64,000 bases of DNA from Oscillospiraceae bacterium (GCA_018434245.1 JAHDPQ010000142.1:1-64000), one strand, 5' to 3'; counted from the stretch's first letter, positions 35,081-44,273 are shown. Notes: a model not told the origin generated them from the sequence alone. Made by a program: numbers and translations.

Positions 35081-36622
35081 CTAGATCAGTGGGGCAAACA
35101 CCTTGAGCACCGCACGCAGCGCACGGATATGCAGGGGAACGTTTTCCACTTCTTCTAAGGTGTATTCGTGGCAGCGCTGTTGGCAATCCAGAAAGTCTTC
35201 TTTTACGGCTATCACCGTATCGCTGCCGTAAAAGCTGGCGGAGCATTCAAAGTGGAGGTAAAAGCTGCGGAAGTCCATGTTACAGGTGCCAACCATGCAG
35301 ATTTCATCATCGCAGACAAAGGTCTTGCCATGAATAAACCCCGGTGTGTACTCAAAAATCCGCACCCCGGAGCGAATCAGCCGGGCGTAGTGGGAACGGG
35401 TCAACACGTGGACATACCATTTATCGTAGCGGTAGGGAGTCATAATCCGCACGTCGATGCCGCTTTCTGCCGCGGCGCAAAGGACGCTTTCCATCTCGTA
35501 GTTGATCACAAGGTAGGGGGATGTAATATACACGTACTGGGTTGACCGGGAAATGATGTTGCGGTAGGCGGTTTCGGTCACGTTCACCCGGTCCAGAGGG
35601 CTGTCGCCAAACACCTGCACAAGGCCCTTGGGCGGGGGCGGGCAGGGGTCGATGGGGGTGCGGTAAGCGTTGTAGTCGATCTCATCCCCGGTGGAAAACT
35701 GCCAGAGCTGCAAAAACATAAAGGTAAAGCCCCAAACCGCAGGCCCGCGAATCATCACGCCGGTATCCTTCCAATGGCCGAACCGCTCCACCGCGTTGAT
35801 GTACTCGTCAGCAATGTTGATTCCGCCGCAAAAAGCCGCTTTGCCGTCAATCACAAGGACTTTGCGGTGATCCCGGTTGTTGAGAATCATGTTCACCCGG
35901 GGCCGGAAGGGGTTAAACACACAGAGCTTGATGCCCGCCTCCCGGATGATGTGGTCGTACCCCTTGGGCAGAGTGCGGATGGTGCCAATGTCGTCGTACA
36001 TAAAGCGGACCTCTACCCCCTGCGCCACCTTGCGCTTGAGGAGATCGAAGATGCGGTCCCACATCATCCCCGGCCGCACGATAAAAAACTCCAGGAAGAT
36101 AAACTGCTCCGCCTGCTCCATTTCCAGCATCATCCGCTCGAACATCAGCTCCCCCAAGGGGAAGAAGGTAGAGTCTACGTCCTCCCATAAGGGATTGCCG
36201 CTCATGTTGTAGATATAGCGGCTCTGGAGCCCCAACGAGGGGGATGCCTGCATCAGAGCCCGATCGCAGAGGTGGTTGGCGGGCATATGCTCCTTGGTCT
36301 CCTCAATGGCCTGATTGGCCTGCGCCAACATGGATTCGGAAAGGCGCTTGTTGCCCAGCATGAGGTAGAACGCCCCGCCGACAATGGGAAAGCTTAAAAT
36401 GGAGATGATCCAAGTGATTTTGTAGGATGGATGCTCGTTGTTGGAGACGATGACCAGCACCACCAGCAGGCTGATCAGGTTTAGAAAAAGGTAGGTGTAA
36501 AATCCCACCTGACTGAATGCAAAGAGCAGCACCAGCAAAAGGCTTACCTGGGCTATCAGCATCAGGGCCACCATAAACAGGCGGCTGAACATAAAGCTAA
36601 TGACTTTCTTAAATGTCCTCAT
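35081..36622 (-). CDS. cls: Cardiolipin synthase (phospholipase D family)
   Basis: This 513-aa membrane enzyme condenses two phosphatidylglycerols into cardiolipin. Two or three N-terminal membrane helices (about 5-75) are followed by two HKD motifs, HRKVLVIDG near 252 and HGKTFVCD near 431, each with the following G/N-rich segment (GGINIADEY, VGTCNMDFRSF). Length and layout match bacterial Cls. It appears monocistronic. Confidence 0.92.
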   Translation of the reverse strand: MRTFKKVISFMFSRLFMVALMLIAQVSLLLVLLFAFSQVGFYTYLFLNLISLLVVLVIVSNNEHPSYKITWIISILSFPIVGGAFYLMLGNKRLSESMLAQANQAIEETKEHMPANHLCDRALMQASPSLGLQSRYIYNMSGNPLWEDVDSTFFPLGELMFERMMLEMEQAEQFIFLEFFIVRPGMMWDRIFDLLKRKVAQGVEVRFMYDDIGTIRTLPKGYDHIIREAGIKLCVFNPFRPRVNMILNNRDHRKVLVIDGKAAFCGGINIADEYINAVERFGHWKDTGVMIRGPAVWGFTFMFLQLWQFSTGDEIDYNAYRTPIDPCPPPPKGLVQVFGDSPLDRVNVTETAYRNIISRSTQYVYITSPYLVINYEMESVLCAAAESGIDVRIMTPYRYDKWYVHVLTRSHYARLIRSGVRIFEYTPGFIHGKTFVCDDEICMVGTCNMDFRSFYLHFECSASFYGSDTVIAVKEDFLDCQQRCHEYTLEEVENVPLHIRALRAVLKVFAPLI

Positions 36623-36698
36623 ACTGCAATACTCCTTTGAAATGCAGCAGTGTTCTGTACTGTAGATGATCCGGAGGAATGATTTTTAATGATAAAGC

Positions 36699-36732
36699 AA
36701 GCGGGCCGCCGCTGGATACCGGATGCCCGCTT
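36699..36732 (-). terminator. Terminator-like hairpin after metG
   Basis: AAGCGGGC and GCCCGCTT (8 bp) directly beyond the metG stop. The T tract that follows on the - strand is weak. Confidence 0.5.
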
Positions 36733-36737
36733 GGAAT

Positions 36738-38690
36738 TTACCGTATCTTGGAACCGGTGGGCAGATCGCTGTCCACAAAGATAACCCGGGCGGCATCCCC
36801 GTGATCAGCTGCCAAAATCATCCCCTGACTTTCCACTCCCCGAAGCTTGGCCGGTTTGAGGTTGGCCACCAGCACCAGCTTCTTGCCGACGAGGTCCTCG
36901 GGAGTGTACCACTGGCGGATTCCGCTGACCACTTGACGGGTTCCGGTACCGTCCTCCAGCTGAAGCCGCAGCAGCTTGTCGGATTTTGCTACCGGCTCAC
37001 AGGCTGCCACCTTGGCCACCCGAAGCTCTACCTTGGCAAAGTCGCCGATTTCAATGAGGGAAGCGACCCCCTCCGGCTTCTGGTCCTCTTGCTTGGCGGG
37101 AGCTTCTTCTACCTTGGCAGACTTGGCGGAAAGGGATTCCAGCTCGGCCAGTTCCTTTTCCACGTCGATCCGGGGGAAGAGAGCCTCCCCCTTCTCCACC
37201 TTGACGGTGGGGGACAGCAGCCCAAAGGTTCCGGTACTTTCCCAAGTGGTGGCATTTTCCTCTGCCCCGATCTGGGCGAAAATCTTAGGGGAGGTGTGGG
37301 GCATAAAGGGAGTGAGCAGGACGGCGGCAATTCGAATACTTTCCAGCAGATTGTAGAGTACGGTAGCCAGCCGGGGGTGGTCCGCCTCGTTTTTGGCCAG
37401 TACCCAAGGGGCTGTCTCGTCGATATACTTGTTGGTGCGGGAAATAAACTTGAAAATCTCCCCAATGGCGGTGGGAATCTGCAGGTTGTCGCACTGCTCC
37501 TCTACTAAGGGGCGGAGAGTCGTTGCCATGGAGGTCAGGCTGTCGTCCACCGGCTGGGCCAAACGGTCCGCCGGCAAGCCGCCCGGGAAGTACTTTTCCG
37601 CCATGGCTACCGTCCGGGACACCAAATTCCCCAAATCATTGGCCAGATCGGAGTTGATCCGGGAGATGAGAGCCTCATTGGTGAAGGAGCCGTCCTGTCC
37701 AAAAGGCACTTCCCGGAGGAGGAAGTACCGCAGGGCATCCACTCCGTACCGCTTGCAGAGGACGATGGGGTCCACCACGTTACCCTTGGATTTGCTCATC
37801 TTATCCCCATCAAAGAGGAGCCAGCCGTGACCGTACACCTTTTTGGGCAGGGGCAGGTCTAGAGCCATCAGCAGGGCAGGCCAGATGATGGAGTGGAAGC
37901 GGATAATCTCCTTAGCCATCATGTGAACGTCGGCGGGCCAGTACTTATCAAAGTCGTGGAAGCGGTCGTTTTCGTATCCCAAAGCGGTGATGTAGTTGGA
38001 AAGAGCGTCCACCCAGACATAGACCACATGGCCAGGGTCAAAGGTGACGGGCACCCCCCAGCTAAAGCTGGTGCGAGAAACGCAAAGGTCCTCCAGCCCC
38101 GGCTTTAAGAAGTTGTTGACCATCTCGTTCACCCGGCTTTGGGGCTGCAGGAAATCGGGGTTGTCCCGATAAAGTTTGAGAATCCGGTCGGTGTAGTTGC
38201 TCAGACGGAAGAAATAGGCTTCCTCCTTAGCTTGTTCCACCGGGCGGCCGCAGTCGGGGCAGTTTCCGCCAACAAGCTGGCTGTCGGTCCAAAAGCTTTC
38301 GCAGGGCTTGCAGTAGTGGCCCTCATAGGTTCCTTTATAGATTTCCCCTTTATCATAAAGAGCCTTGAAAATTTTCTGCACACTGGCTACGTGGTAATCG
38401 TCGGTGGTGCGGATAAAGCGGTCGTAGGAAATTCCCATAAGCTCCCAGAGCTCCTTGATGCTCTCCACAATATGATCTACGTACTCCTTGGGGGAAACAC
38501 CGGCCTCCTTGGCCTTGGATTCGATTTTCTGACCGTGTTCATCGGTACCAGTGAGGTAAAACACATCAAACCCCTGCATTCGCTTGTACCGGGCTACGGC
38601 GTCGCAGACCACCGTTGTGTAGCTGTGCCCGATGTGAAGCTTGTCGGACGGATAGTAGATGGGCGTGGTGATGTAGAACTTGCCTTTCAT
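36738..38690 (-). CDS. metG: Methionyl-tRNA synthetase
   Basis: This 650-aa class-I synthetase has HIGH at residues 19-22, a zinc knuckle with four Cys (CKPC and CPDC, about 127-150), KMSKS near residue 297 and an anticodon-binding helical domain. A C-terminal tRNA-binding domain from about 540 (DFAKVELRVAKV, LRLQLEDG, VLVANLKPAKLRG) follows and mediates dimerisation. The start MKGKFYITTPIYY has a TTAGGAGG box. The leader appears to be attenuated. Confidence 0.96.
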   Translation of the reverse strand: MKGKFYITTPIYYPSDKLHIGHSYTTVVCDAVARYKRMQGFDVFYLTGTDEHGQKIESKAKEAGVSPKEYVDHIVESIKELWELMGISYDRFIRTTDDYHVASVQKIFKALYDKGEIYKGTYEGHYCKPCESFWTDSQLVGGNCPDCGRPVEQAKEEAYFFRLSNYTDRILKLYRDNPDFLQPQSRVNEMVNNFLKPGLEDLCVSRTSFSWGVPVTFDPGHVVYVWVDALSNYITALGYENDRFHDFDKYWPADVHMMAKEIIRFHSIIWPALLMALDLPLPKKVYGHGWLLFDGDKMSKSKGNVVDPIVLCKRYGVDALRYFLLREVPFGQDGSFTNEALISRINSDLANDLGNLVSRTVAMAEKYFPGGLPADRLAQPVDDSLTSMATTLRPLVEEQCDNLQIPTAIGEIFKFISRTNKYIDETAPWVLAKNEADHPRLATVLYNLLESIRIAAVLLTPFMPHTSPKIFAQIGAEENATTWESTGTFGLLSPTVKVEKGEALFPRIDVEKELAELESLSAKSAKVEEAPAKQEDQKPEGVASLIEIGDFAKVELRVAKVAACEPVAKSDKLLRLQLEDGTGTRQVVSGIRQWYTPEDLVGKKLVLVANLKPAKLRGVESQGMILAADHGDAARVIFVDSDLPTGSKIR

Positions 38691-38787
38691 GGATTAATCC
38701 TCCTAAGACTTGGGGAAATCCCCAGGTTTGATGTGTAATGTAGCTTCTATCTTCAACGCAAACGGGAATATGAAAAAATTTCACCCT

Positions 38788-38817
38788 AAAAAACCCGCTT
38801 TGCCATAGCTGCGGGTC
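38788..38817 (-). promoter_or_regulatory. Terminator hairpin inside the metG leader (putative attenuator)
   Basis: On the - strand ACCCGC pairs with GCGGGT and is followed by a run of T, about 100 bases before the metG start. A second stem GGCGG/CCGCC (38832-38847) lies just upstream and could compete with it. No T-box core was recognised. Confidence 0.6.
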
Positions 38818-38874
38818 AACAGGGCCAGAGGGGCGGTGGGTGCCGCCATGGGAAAACATGACTATATAGCGGTT

Positions 38875-38903
38875 ATTATACCACTTTTTGGCGGCATTAT
38901 CAA
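38875..38903 (-). promoter_or_regulatory. Promoter of metG
   Basis: -35 TTGATA (38898-38903), a 17-bp spacer and extended -10 TGGTATAAT (hexamer 38875-38880) on the - strand, giving a leader of about 178 nt. Confidence 0.7.
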
Positions 38904-39061
38904 CTGAAAAGGCCGATGCTCTCTGCATCTGGACAAGGCTGCGGAATCTGTAGCCCAAGGCACTGGAGGCTTGTATAAAAACGGGGAAACAGTTTGTGGA
39001 AAGGCTTTCTTGCGCTGCATTTTCGGACCAAAATTGGCGGCAAGTTCCGCTTATCAGACTC

Positions 39062-39090
39062 TTGTCAAACTCCTTGGGATGGGGTATACT
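39062..39090 (+). promoter_or_regulatory. rnpB: Promoter of rnpB
   Basis: -35 TTGTCA (39062-39067), a 17-bp spacer and -10 TATACT (39085-39090), placed 7 bases before the RNA's first helix. Confidence 0.75.
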
Positions 39091-39096
39091 AAACAG

Positions 39097-39431
39097 GCGA
39101 GCAAGCAAGGAAGCGGCCAAAGGCTAAAACCTTTGGAGGAAAGTCCGGGCTCCACAGGGCAGGATAGCTGTTAATGGCAGCCGAGGGCGACCTTAGGGCT
39201 AGTGCAACAGAAAATTACCGCTCTTTGATAGAGTAAGGGTGAAAAGGCGAGGTAAGAGCTCACCAGGGTGCAGGAGACTGTATCGCTGTGTAAACCCTAT
39301 CCGGAGCAACACCGACAGGAGGCAATGCGGCGGCCCGCCGGGCCTTCGAAAGGTGGCTTGACGCCCCGCGGCGACGCAGGGCGCAGATAGATCGTTTCCC
39401 AATACAGAACCCGGCTTATATGTTTGGTCGC
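39097..39431 (+). ncRNA. rnpB: RNase P RNA
   Basis: Conserved core blocks are present in the right order: GAGGAAAGTCCGGGCTCC with CAGGGCAGGATAG, then GGTAAGAGCTCACCAG, then ACAGAACCCGGCTTAT near the 3' end. GCGAGCAAGC at the 5' end pairs with GTTTGGTCGC at the 3' end as helix P1, with one mismatch. It is the catalytic RNA that trims tRNA 5' leaders. Ends are placed from P1 and are accurate to a few bases. It is transcribed divergently from metG. Confidence 0.95.
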
Positions 39432-39435
39432 ACTG

Positions 39436-39465
39436 AAAAATCCTCTTTTATGGGGATTTTTTTCT
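39436..39465 (+). terminator. rnpB: Terminator of rnpB
   Basis: AAAAATCC pairs with GGGGATTTTT, followed by more T. Confidence 0.75.
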
Positions 39466-39635
39466 GCATAAAATGGTAATTTAACAAATTTTTTAAATAA
39501 AAATTGTTGTTATTCCAATAGCAGTCGGGCAAACTAAATCTGTGCCGCGGAAGAATCGCAAAAAAACTGGCCTTGCACTTCGGCCATATTTTTGCATCGG
39601 CTGCGGCACAATTCTCTGAGAAGGAGGATCACGCT

Positions 39636-39821
39636 ATGCCCAACCTGACTACCAAAGAGCTTGCCGCCATTAACGACCAGCTGGGAGTGGAGGACAACCT
39701 GATTAAAAAGTACAAGATGTACGCCCAGAACACCCAGGATATGGTGCTCAAGCAAAAATGTGAGGACATCGCCTGCAAGCACCAGAATCACTTTAATACC
39801 CTGATGGGTCATTTGGGTTAG
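39636..39821 (+). CDS. Small spore coat-type protein, partner of CotF-like gene
   Basis: This 61-aa helical protein starts MPNLTTKELAAIND behind AAGGAGG. The sequence LIKKYKMYAQNTQD...CKHQNHFNTLMGHL resembles the short half of the paired CotF/YraG-type spore coat proteins of Firmicutes. It lies 14 bases before the longer partner. It is probably made late in sporulation in the mother cell; I could not assign a sporulation sigma promoter. Confidence 0.7.
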   Translation: MPNLTTKELAAINDQLGVEDNLIKKYKMYAQNTQDMVLKQKCEDIACKHQNHFNTLMGHLG

Positions 39822-39835
39822 AAGGGAGTAGAGAG

Positions 39836-40105
39836 ATGATGGCTACCCAAGGATTCGCGGATAAGGATATGATGACCGACGTCCTCTCCAGCCAGAAAAG
39901 CATCACCGGTGTCTACAACACCTATGCCAACGAGTGCGCCTGCGCCAATCTAAAGGCGGATATGATGAACATCCTTAAAGAGGAGCATCAGATCCAGCAT
40001 GATGTATTTACCGAGATGCAGAAGCGGGGCTGGTACCAGACCGAACCTGCAGAAATGACCAAGATCAACGAAGCAAAGCAGAAGTATCTCAACACCAGCC
40101 TATAG
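39836..40105 (+). CDS. CotF-type spore coat protein
   Basis: This 89-aa helical protein contains DKDMMTDVLSSQKSITGVYN and a late MQKRGWYQTEPA, both typical of the CotF family. The start is ATGATG behind AGGGAG, 14 bases after its smaller partner, and the pair ends in a strong terminator. It is a structural spore coat component, by family knowledge. Confidence 0.8.
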   Translation: MMATQGFADKDMMTDVLSSQKSITGVYNTYANECACANLKADMMNILKEEHQIQHDVFTEMQKRGWYQTEPAEMTKINEAKQKYLNTSL

Positions 40106-40113
40106 CAAACTCA

Positions 40114-40153
40114 GGAACAGGACCGGCCAATGGTGTCGGTCCTGTTCCCTTTT
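40114..40153 (+). terminator. Terminator of the coat gene pair
   Basis: GGAACAGGACCG pairs with CGGTCCTGTTCC (12 bp), followed by CTTTT. Confidence 0.85.
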
Positions 40154-40215
40154 GCCTCTGCTGCGAGAAAAAATTCACCAAAGCTGGGGACAAGGCCTTC
40201 ATCACTTTTGCAATG

Positions 40216-40231
40216 TTGCATAAAAATTCGA
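40216..40231. promoter_or_regulatory. ARG-box-like site before the amino acid transporter
   Basis: TTGCATAAAAATTCGA matches the arginine repressor half-sites TGAAT-N4-ATTCA except at two positions. It lies 31 bases upstream of the transporter -35. Confidence 0.4.
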
Positions 40232-40261
40232 AACATACGCAAGAATATACTAAATATACCC

Positions 40262-40289
40262 TTGCAAAATTCTGTGAGATGTGTATAAT
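40262..40289 (+). promoter_or_regulatory. Promoter of the amino acid ABC transporter
   Basis: -35 TTGCAA (40262-40267), a 16-bp spacer and -10 TATAAT (40284-40289). Confidence 0.65.
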
Positions 40290-40370
40290 TAGGGATGCTG
40301 CACAATGTAGCAGTATGAAATTACATAAAATCTCGGACCCTATGCGAATCCGACAGAGGAGATTGTATTG

Positions 40371-41216
40371 ATGAAAAAGCTAAACGTTTTACTTGCATTG
40401 CTATTGGTAGCCCTGCTGGCGCTAGCCGGTTGCGGTGGAAAGGAAGCCCCCTCTCAAGACGCCACCGCACAGCCCACCTCTCAAGCAGAATCCACCGAAG
40501 CAGAAGCTTCCGCCTCCCCCGCCGAAGCAGGCGGCCTGGCCGGAAAAACCAAGCTGACTATGGGAACCGAAGCCGGCTTTGCTCCCTATGAGTACTACGA
40601 CGAGTCGGGAAAAGTGGTGGGCGTGGACCCTGATATTGCTCAGGCTATTGCCGATGCTCTGGGTCTGGAGCTGGAAATTCAGGAGATGGATTTTGACGCC
40701 ATCATCCCCGAGGTGCAGTCGGGCCGCATCGATTTCGGCGCTGCCGGCATGACGGTGGACGCAGAGCGTTCCAAGCAGGTTGACTTCACCATTCCCTACG
40801 CCACCTCCAAGCAGATCATCGTAGTGAAAAGCGACAACACCGACATCAACGGCCCCGACGATCTGGCGGGCAAAAGCGTTGGCGTTCAGATGGGAACCGT
40901 TGCCGACTACGAGTTGACCGACAGCTATCCTGACACCACCGTTGAGCGGTACAAAAAGTATTTTGAAGGGGTATCCGACCTGCTAAGTGGTAGAATCGAT
41001 GCCATTGTCATGGATATTTTACCGGCTCAGGAGTTTATCGCCCAGAACAGCGAATTGAAGATTCTGGAGCAGGAGTTGATGACCGACGAGTACGCCATTG
41101 CCGTACAAAAAGGCAACACCGAGCTGCTGGAGGCCATTAACAAAGAGCTGCAGAACCTGATTGACAGCGGAAAGATCGACGAGTTTACCGTCAATCATAC
41201 CGTGACCAACGACTAA
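40371..41216 (+). CDS. Amino acid ABC transporter substrate-binding lipoprotein
   Basis: This 281-aa lipoprotein (lipobox LAGC) has a Ser/Glu/Ala linker and a family-3 solute-binding fold: KLTMGTEAGFAPYEYYDESGKVVGVDPDIAQAIA, AGMTVDAERSKQVDFTIPY and VGVQMGTVADYEL. The acidic and aromatic ligand-pocket residues are those of polar amino acid binders, but the exact ligand (arginine, glutamine, cystine) cannot be read. The ATG follows AGAGGAG. The ARG-box-like site upstream favours arginine or ornithine. Confidence 0.9.
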   Translation: MKKLNVLLALLLVALLALAGCGGKEAPSQDATAQPTSQAESTEAEASASPAEAGGLAGKTKLTMGTEAGFAPYEYYDESGKVVGVDPDIAQAIADALGLELEIQEMDFDAIIPEVQSGRIDFGAAGMTVDAERSKQVDFTIPYATSKQIIVVKSDNTDINGPDDLAGKSVGVQMGTVADYELTDSYPDTTVERYKKYFEGVSDLLSGRIDAIVMDILPAQEFIAQNSELKILEQELMTDEYAIAVQKGNTELLEAINKELQNLIDSGKIDEFTVNHTVTND

Positions 41217-41423
41217 ATAGCGCAACACAGGGCAGGGGAAAGCCACCTGCCCTTGTTTCCTGTCTATTCACAGAATATGGGGCGTTTGGAATCTGCCAAT
41301 ACCCCGAACATAGGCAAACGGAAAGCGAATCGACCTTGCATCCGGCACAGGTTTTCAGCGGCGGAACAGCCCCAGGTTGGGAAGTCTTGCCGGATCTATC
41401 ATTGACTCTTGGAGCGGGAACCT

Positions 41424-42170
41424 ATGATGAAGTTCTTATATGGGATATGGGATGCCTTTTACTACTCCTTTCTGGAGGCTGACCGGTGGAAGTTCTACCT
41501 GGTGGGCCTGAAGAACACGCTGTTTATGGCGGGAGTAGCCTGTGTCATCGGCGTTGCAATCGGTATGGTGCTGGCCATTCTCAAGGTGAGCATCCAAGCT
41601 TCGCCTGCCGTCAGACCCCGGGGCACCAGCTTTTTGGGCTGGTGGCTGATCCGTTTGGGCGGCTGGTTTGCCAATCTTTACACCACCGTCATTCGGGGCA
41701 CTCCAGTTTTGGTACAGCTGCTGATTCTCTATTTCGGCGTCTTTAAAACGGCTCCCAAAGAGTACGCGCTCCTGGTGGCAGGGCTGTCTTTTGGCATTAA
41801 CTCAGGAGCCTATGTCTGCGAGATTATTCGCGCGGGGATTCAGAGTGTGGAAAAAGGCCAGACCGAAGCTGGACGCTCTCTGGGGCTCAACTCCCGTCAG
41901 ACCATGCGGTTGGTGGTGCTGCCCCAGGCCATCAAGAACATATTGCCCACCCTCTTTAATGAGTTCATCACCTTGCTCAAGGAGACCTCGGTGGCGGGAT
42001 ACATCGCCCTTACCGACCTCACCCGGGCGGGAGACGTAGTTCGCTCCCGGGTTTGGAATATCACACCGTTGATTATTTCCGGCCTGATTTATCTGATTCT
42101 TGTCATATTGCTCACCAAGCTACAGGGAGTTCTGGAAAGGAGGCTGGGTGCCAGTGATCGACGTCTGTAA
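41424..42170 (+). CDS. Polar amino acid ABC transporter permease
   Basis: This 248-aa HisM/GlnP-type permease has about five membrane helices and the coupling-loop signature [21 protein letters not shown] 24-residue insertion (about 55-80, [11 protein letters not shown]) extends the first loop compared with short family members. The ATG at 41424 follows GGAG by 9 bases; a TTG 15 bases upstream is less likely. It overlaps the ATPase start by 17 bases. Confidence 0.93.
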   Translation: MMKFLYGIWDAFYYSFLEADRWKFYLVGLKNTLFMAGVACVIGVAIGMVLAILKVSIQASPAVRPRGTSFLGWWLIRLGGWFANLYTTVIRGTPVLVQLLILYFGVFKTAPKEYALLVAGLSFGINSGAYVCEIIRAGIQSVEKGQTEAGRSLGLNSRQTMRLVVLPQAIKNILPTLFNEFITLLKETSVAGYIALTDLTRAGDVVRSRVWNITPLIISGLIYLILVILLTKLQGVLERRLGASDRRL

Positions 42171-42876
42171 CCTTTCCAAGGCCTTTGGGAATCATTTGGT
42201 GTTGGACGGCATCAACGAGCGGATTGAAAAAGGGGAAAAAGTAGTGGTAGTAGGGCCTTCTGGCTCGGGAAAATCCACCTTTTTGCGCTGTCTCAACCTG
42301 CTGGAACAGCCCACCGGGGGCGAAATCATCTTTGAGGGGCAGAACATCACCGACCCTAAAACCAACATCAACCTGCTGCGCCGCAAAATGGGGATGGTGT
42401 TTCAGCAGTTCAACCTCTTTCCCCATCTGAGCGTCAAGAAGAACATTACTCTCGCCCCCGTCACTCTGGGGCTTTGTTCCCAGCGGGAAGCCGACGAAAA
42501 GGCCATGACTCTGCTGGAGAGAATTAGCCTTGTGGACAAGGCGGAGGCCTATCCCCGCCAGCTTTCGGGGGGCCAGCAGCAGCGGATTGCCATTGTGCGG
42601 GCCCTGGCCATGAACCCCGAGGTGATGCTCTTTGACGAGCCTACCTCGGCTTTGGACCCCGAAATGGTGGGAGAAGTGCTGGAAGTGATGCGGGAGCTGG
42701 CTCGGGATGGCATGACCATGGTGGTGGTCACCCACGAGATGGGCTTTGCCCGGGAAGCTGCCACCCGTGTTTTGTTCATGGACGAGGGCCAAATCAAAGA
42801 GCAGGCGCCCCCCGACCAGTTCTTCAGTAGCCCCCAGCACCCCCGACTTAAGGAGTTCCTTCACAAGGTACTTTAA
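42154..42876 (+). CDS. Polar amino acid ABC transporter ATPase
   Basis: This 240-aa GlnQ/HisP-type ATPase shows Walker [11 protein letters not shown]-loop [12 protein letters not shown], signature [16 protein letters not shown], Walker [13 protein letters not shown] and the switch His in VVTHEMGFA. The start is taken as the GTG at 42154, 10 bases after AAAGGAGG; a GTG at 42148 is also possible. It completes a binding protein-permease-ATPase operon. Confidence 0.93.
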   Translation: MIDVCNLSKAFGNHLVLDGINERIEKGEKVVVVGPSGSGKSTFLRCLNLLEQPTGGEIIFEGQNITDPKTNINLLRRKMGMVFQQFNLFPHLSVKKNITLAPVTLGLCSQREADEKAMTLLERISLVDKAEAYPRQLSGGQQQRIAIVRALAMNPEVMLFDEPTSALDPEMVGEVLEVMRELARDGMTMVVVTHEMGFAREAATRVLFMDEGQIKEQAPPDQFFSSPQHPRLKEFLHKVL

Positions 42877-42907
42877 TCCAACGCTCCAACACAACAAAAA
42901 AGAACGG

Positions 42908-42946
42908 GAGAGGTTCTGCCGCCAAGGAGAGAACCTCTCTTTTTTA
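42908..42946 (+). terminator. Terminator of the amino acid transporter operon
   Basis: GAGAGGTTCT pairs with AGAACCTCTC (10 bp), followed by seven T. Confidence 0.9.
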
Positions 42947-43027
42947 CGTTTTCAAAGGAAGTAGGGCTACAATTTAAGAAAGAATTATTATAAACAAAGG
43001 GTAATAAAATCAAAAATATTGCAGCTT

Positions 43028-43042
43028 GTAAACCGGTTAACC
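43028..43042. promoter_or_regulatory. Putative KDG regulator operator 1
   Basis: GTAAACCGGTTAACC holds the palindrome-like AAACCGGTTAAC. Its reverse complement is found 12/12 at 44262-44273 before the uronate operon. It resembles LacI-family operators with a central CG. Confidence 0.6.
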
Positions 43043-43115
43043 TATCAAATTGCACAATATTAAAGGGCAAGATTGACCAAAACTGACAGAAATTCGGCGC
43101 TTCGATCATTAACAG

Positions 43116-43145
43116 TTGACAATGGCAGAGAGGGTGCGATAGAAT
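43116..43145 (+). promoter_or_regulatory. Promoter of the LacI-family regulator
   Basis: -35 TTGACA (43116-43121), an 18-bp spacer and -10 TAGAAT (43140-43145). Confidence 0.6.
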
Positions 43146-43195
43146 GAACACGAAGAAAAGATATGCATTATCAAGGGAGAGGTGGGGAGGCGGCA

Positions 43196-44239
43196 GTGGC
43201 GGCCGGACAAAATCGAAGAGTGACCATTGACGATGTAGCCCGGCAGTCAGGCGTTTCCAAAACCACCATTTCCCGTTATCTCAACGGCAAATACGACAAC
43301 ATCTCCTTTGAAACCCGAGAGCGGATTCGGGAAGTGATTGAGACGTTAAACTACCGGCCCAACCGGATTGCCCAGAGCCTAAAGGCCAGAAACAGCCGCC
43401 TGATTGGCTGCGTCATCAGCGATATCGGCAGCCCCTTTTCCGCTCTGATTCTCAAGGGCATCAACGATGTCTGCGAGGAGGCCGATTATCAGGTTCTCTT
43501 TGCCAACAGTGACGATGACCCTCAGCGGGAAGTCAGCGCCATTCAGGGTCTTTTGGAAAGCCAGGTGGATGGCCTAATTGTCAACACCACCGGCGAAAAC
43601 GACGACTTTTTGGTGGAGCTCCACAACAAGGGAATTCCCCTTGTTCTGGCGGACCGGGCCCTGGAGCAGCCGGGTGTTCTGGATACCGTCACCACCGACA
43701 GCTATGCCTCCACCTACGAATGCATGCGCTTTCTTTGGCAGGCAGGGTATCAGCAGGTGGCCTTTTTCACCCCAGGCAACAAAAAGATTAGCCCCCGTTT
43801 GCTACGGTATCAGGGATACTGCGATGCCATGAGGGACTTTTATCAGCAGGACGGTGCCGCAGGTCTGTGCGAATTTTCCATTGAGGACCCGGTAAGCTGC
43901 CCCAAAATGCTTCTCAACTTTAAAAATAAATACCCCGGCCAGCGGATTGCGCTTCTGGCCGTCAACGGTGTGGCTATGCTGCACACCCTCAACTCCATTC
44001 AGGAGGCCGGCATCGAGATGGGCCGGGACTTTGGCGTCTGCGGTTTTGACGATTGGGGATGGGCTGGCCTTATTTCCCCGGGCATCACCACCATTTCACA
44101 GGATTCTCGGCTGGTGGGCTGCGAGGCCGCACGAATCGCTCTGGATCGGATTTCCGGCAATCGTACCGGAGAACCCATGCTGGTGGAGTTCCCCAACCGC
44201 TTGGAAGTTCGCGGGTCAACTGTTTACGAAAACCCGTAA
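43196..44239 (+). CDS. LacI-family transcriptional regulator of the uronate/KDG operon
   Basis: This 347-aa repressor has an N-terminal helix-turn-helix (VTIDDVARQSGVSKTTISRYL) and hinge helix (YRPNRIAQSLKARNS). The periplasmic-binding-like sensor domain (IGCVISDIGSPF, LLESQVDGLIVN, GVCGFDDWGWAGLISPGITT) follows. The GTG at 43196 is preferred because of the GGGGAGG box 5 bases upstream; an ATG at 43163 is the longer option. Its place before kduD and the shared operator suggest a KdgR-like role with 2-keto-3-deoxygluconate or its phosphate as inducer. Confidence 0.88.
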   Translation: MAAGQNRRVTIDDVARQSGVSKTTISRYLNGKYDNISFETRERIREVIETLNYRPNRIAQSLKARNSRLIGCVISDIGSPFSALILKGINDVCEEADYQVLFANSDDDPQREVSAIQGLLESQVDGLIVNTTGENDDFLVELHNKGIPLVLADRALEQPGVLDTVTTDSYASTYECMRFLWQAGYQQVAFFTPGNKKISPRLLRYQGYCDAMRDFYQQDGAAGLCEFSIEDPVSCPKMLLNFKNKYPGQRIALLAVNGVAMLHTLNSIQEAGIEMGRDFGVCGFDDWGWAGLISPGITTISQDSRLVGCEAARIALDRISGNRTGEPMLVEFPNRLEVRGSTVYENP

Positions 44240-44261
44240 AATGTATTTTTTTGCCCATTTA

Positions 44262-44273
44262 GTTAACCGGTTT
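44262..44273. promoter_or_regulatory. Putative KDG regulator operator 2
   Basis: GTTAACCGGTTT is the exact reverse complement of the core of the site at 43028-43042. It lies about 290 bases before kduD and 60 before the dehydrogenase remnant. Confidence 0.6.

Noticed and set aside
38691..38903. T-box riboswitch before metG
   Set aside because: The conserved T-box antiterminator block was not found by eye, and the segment between transcription start and terminator (about 50 nt) is too short for a standard stem I. It is kept only as an unidentified attenuator.
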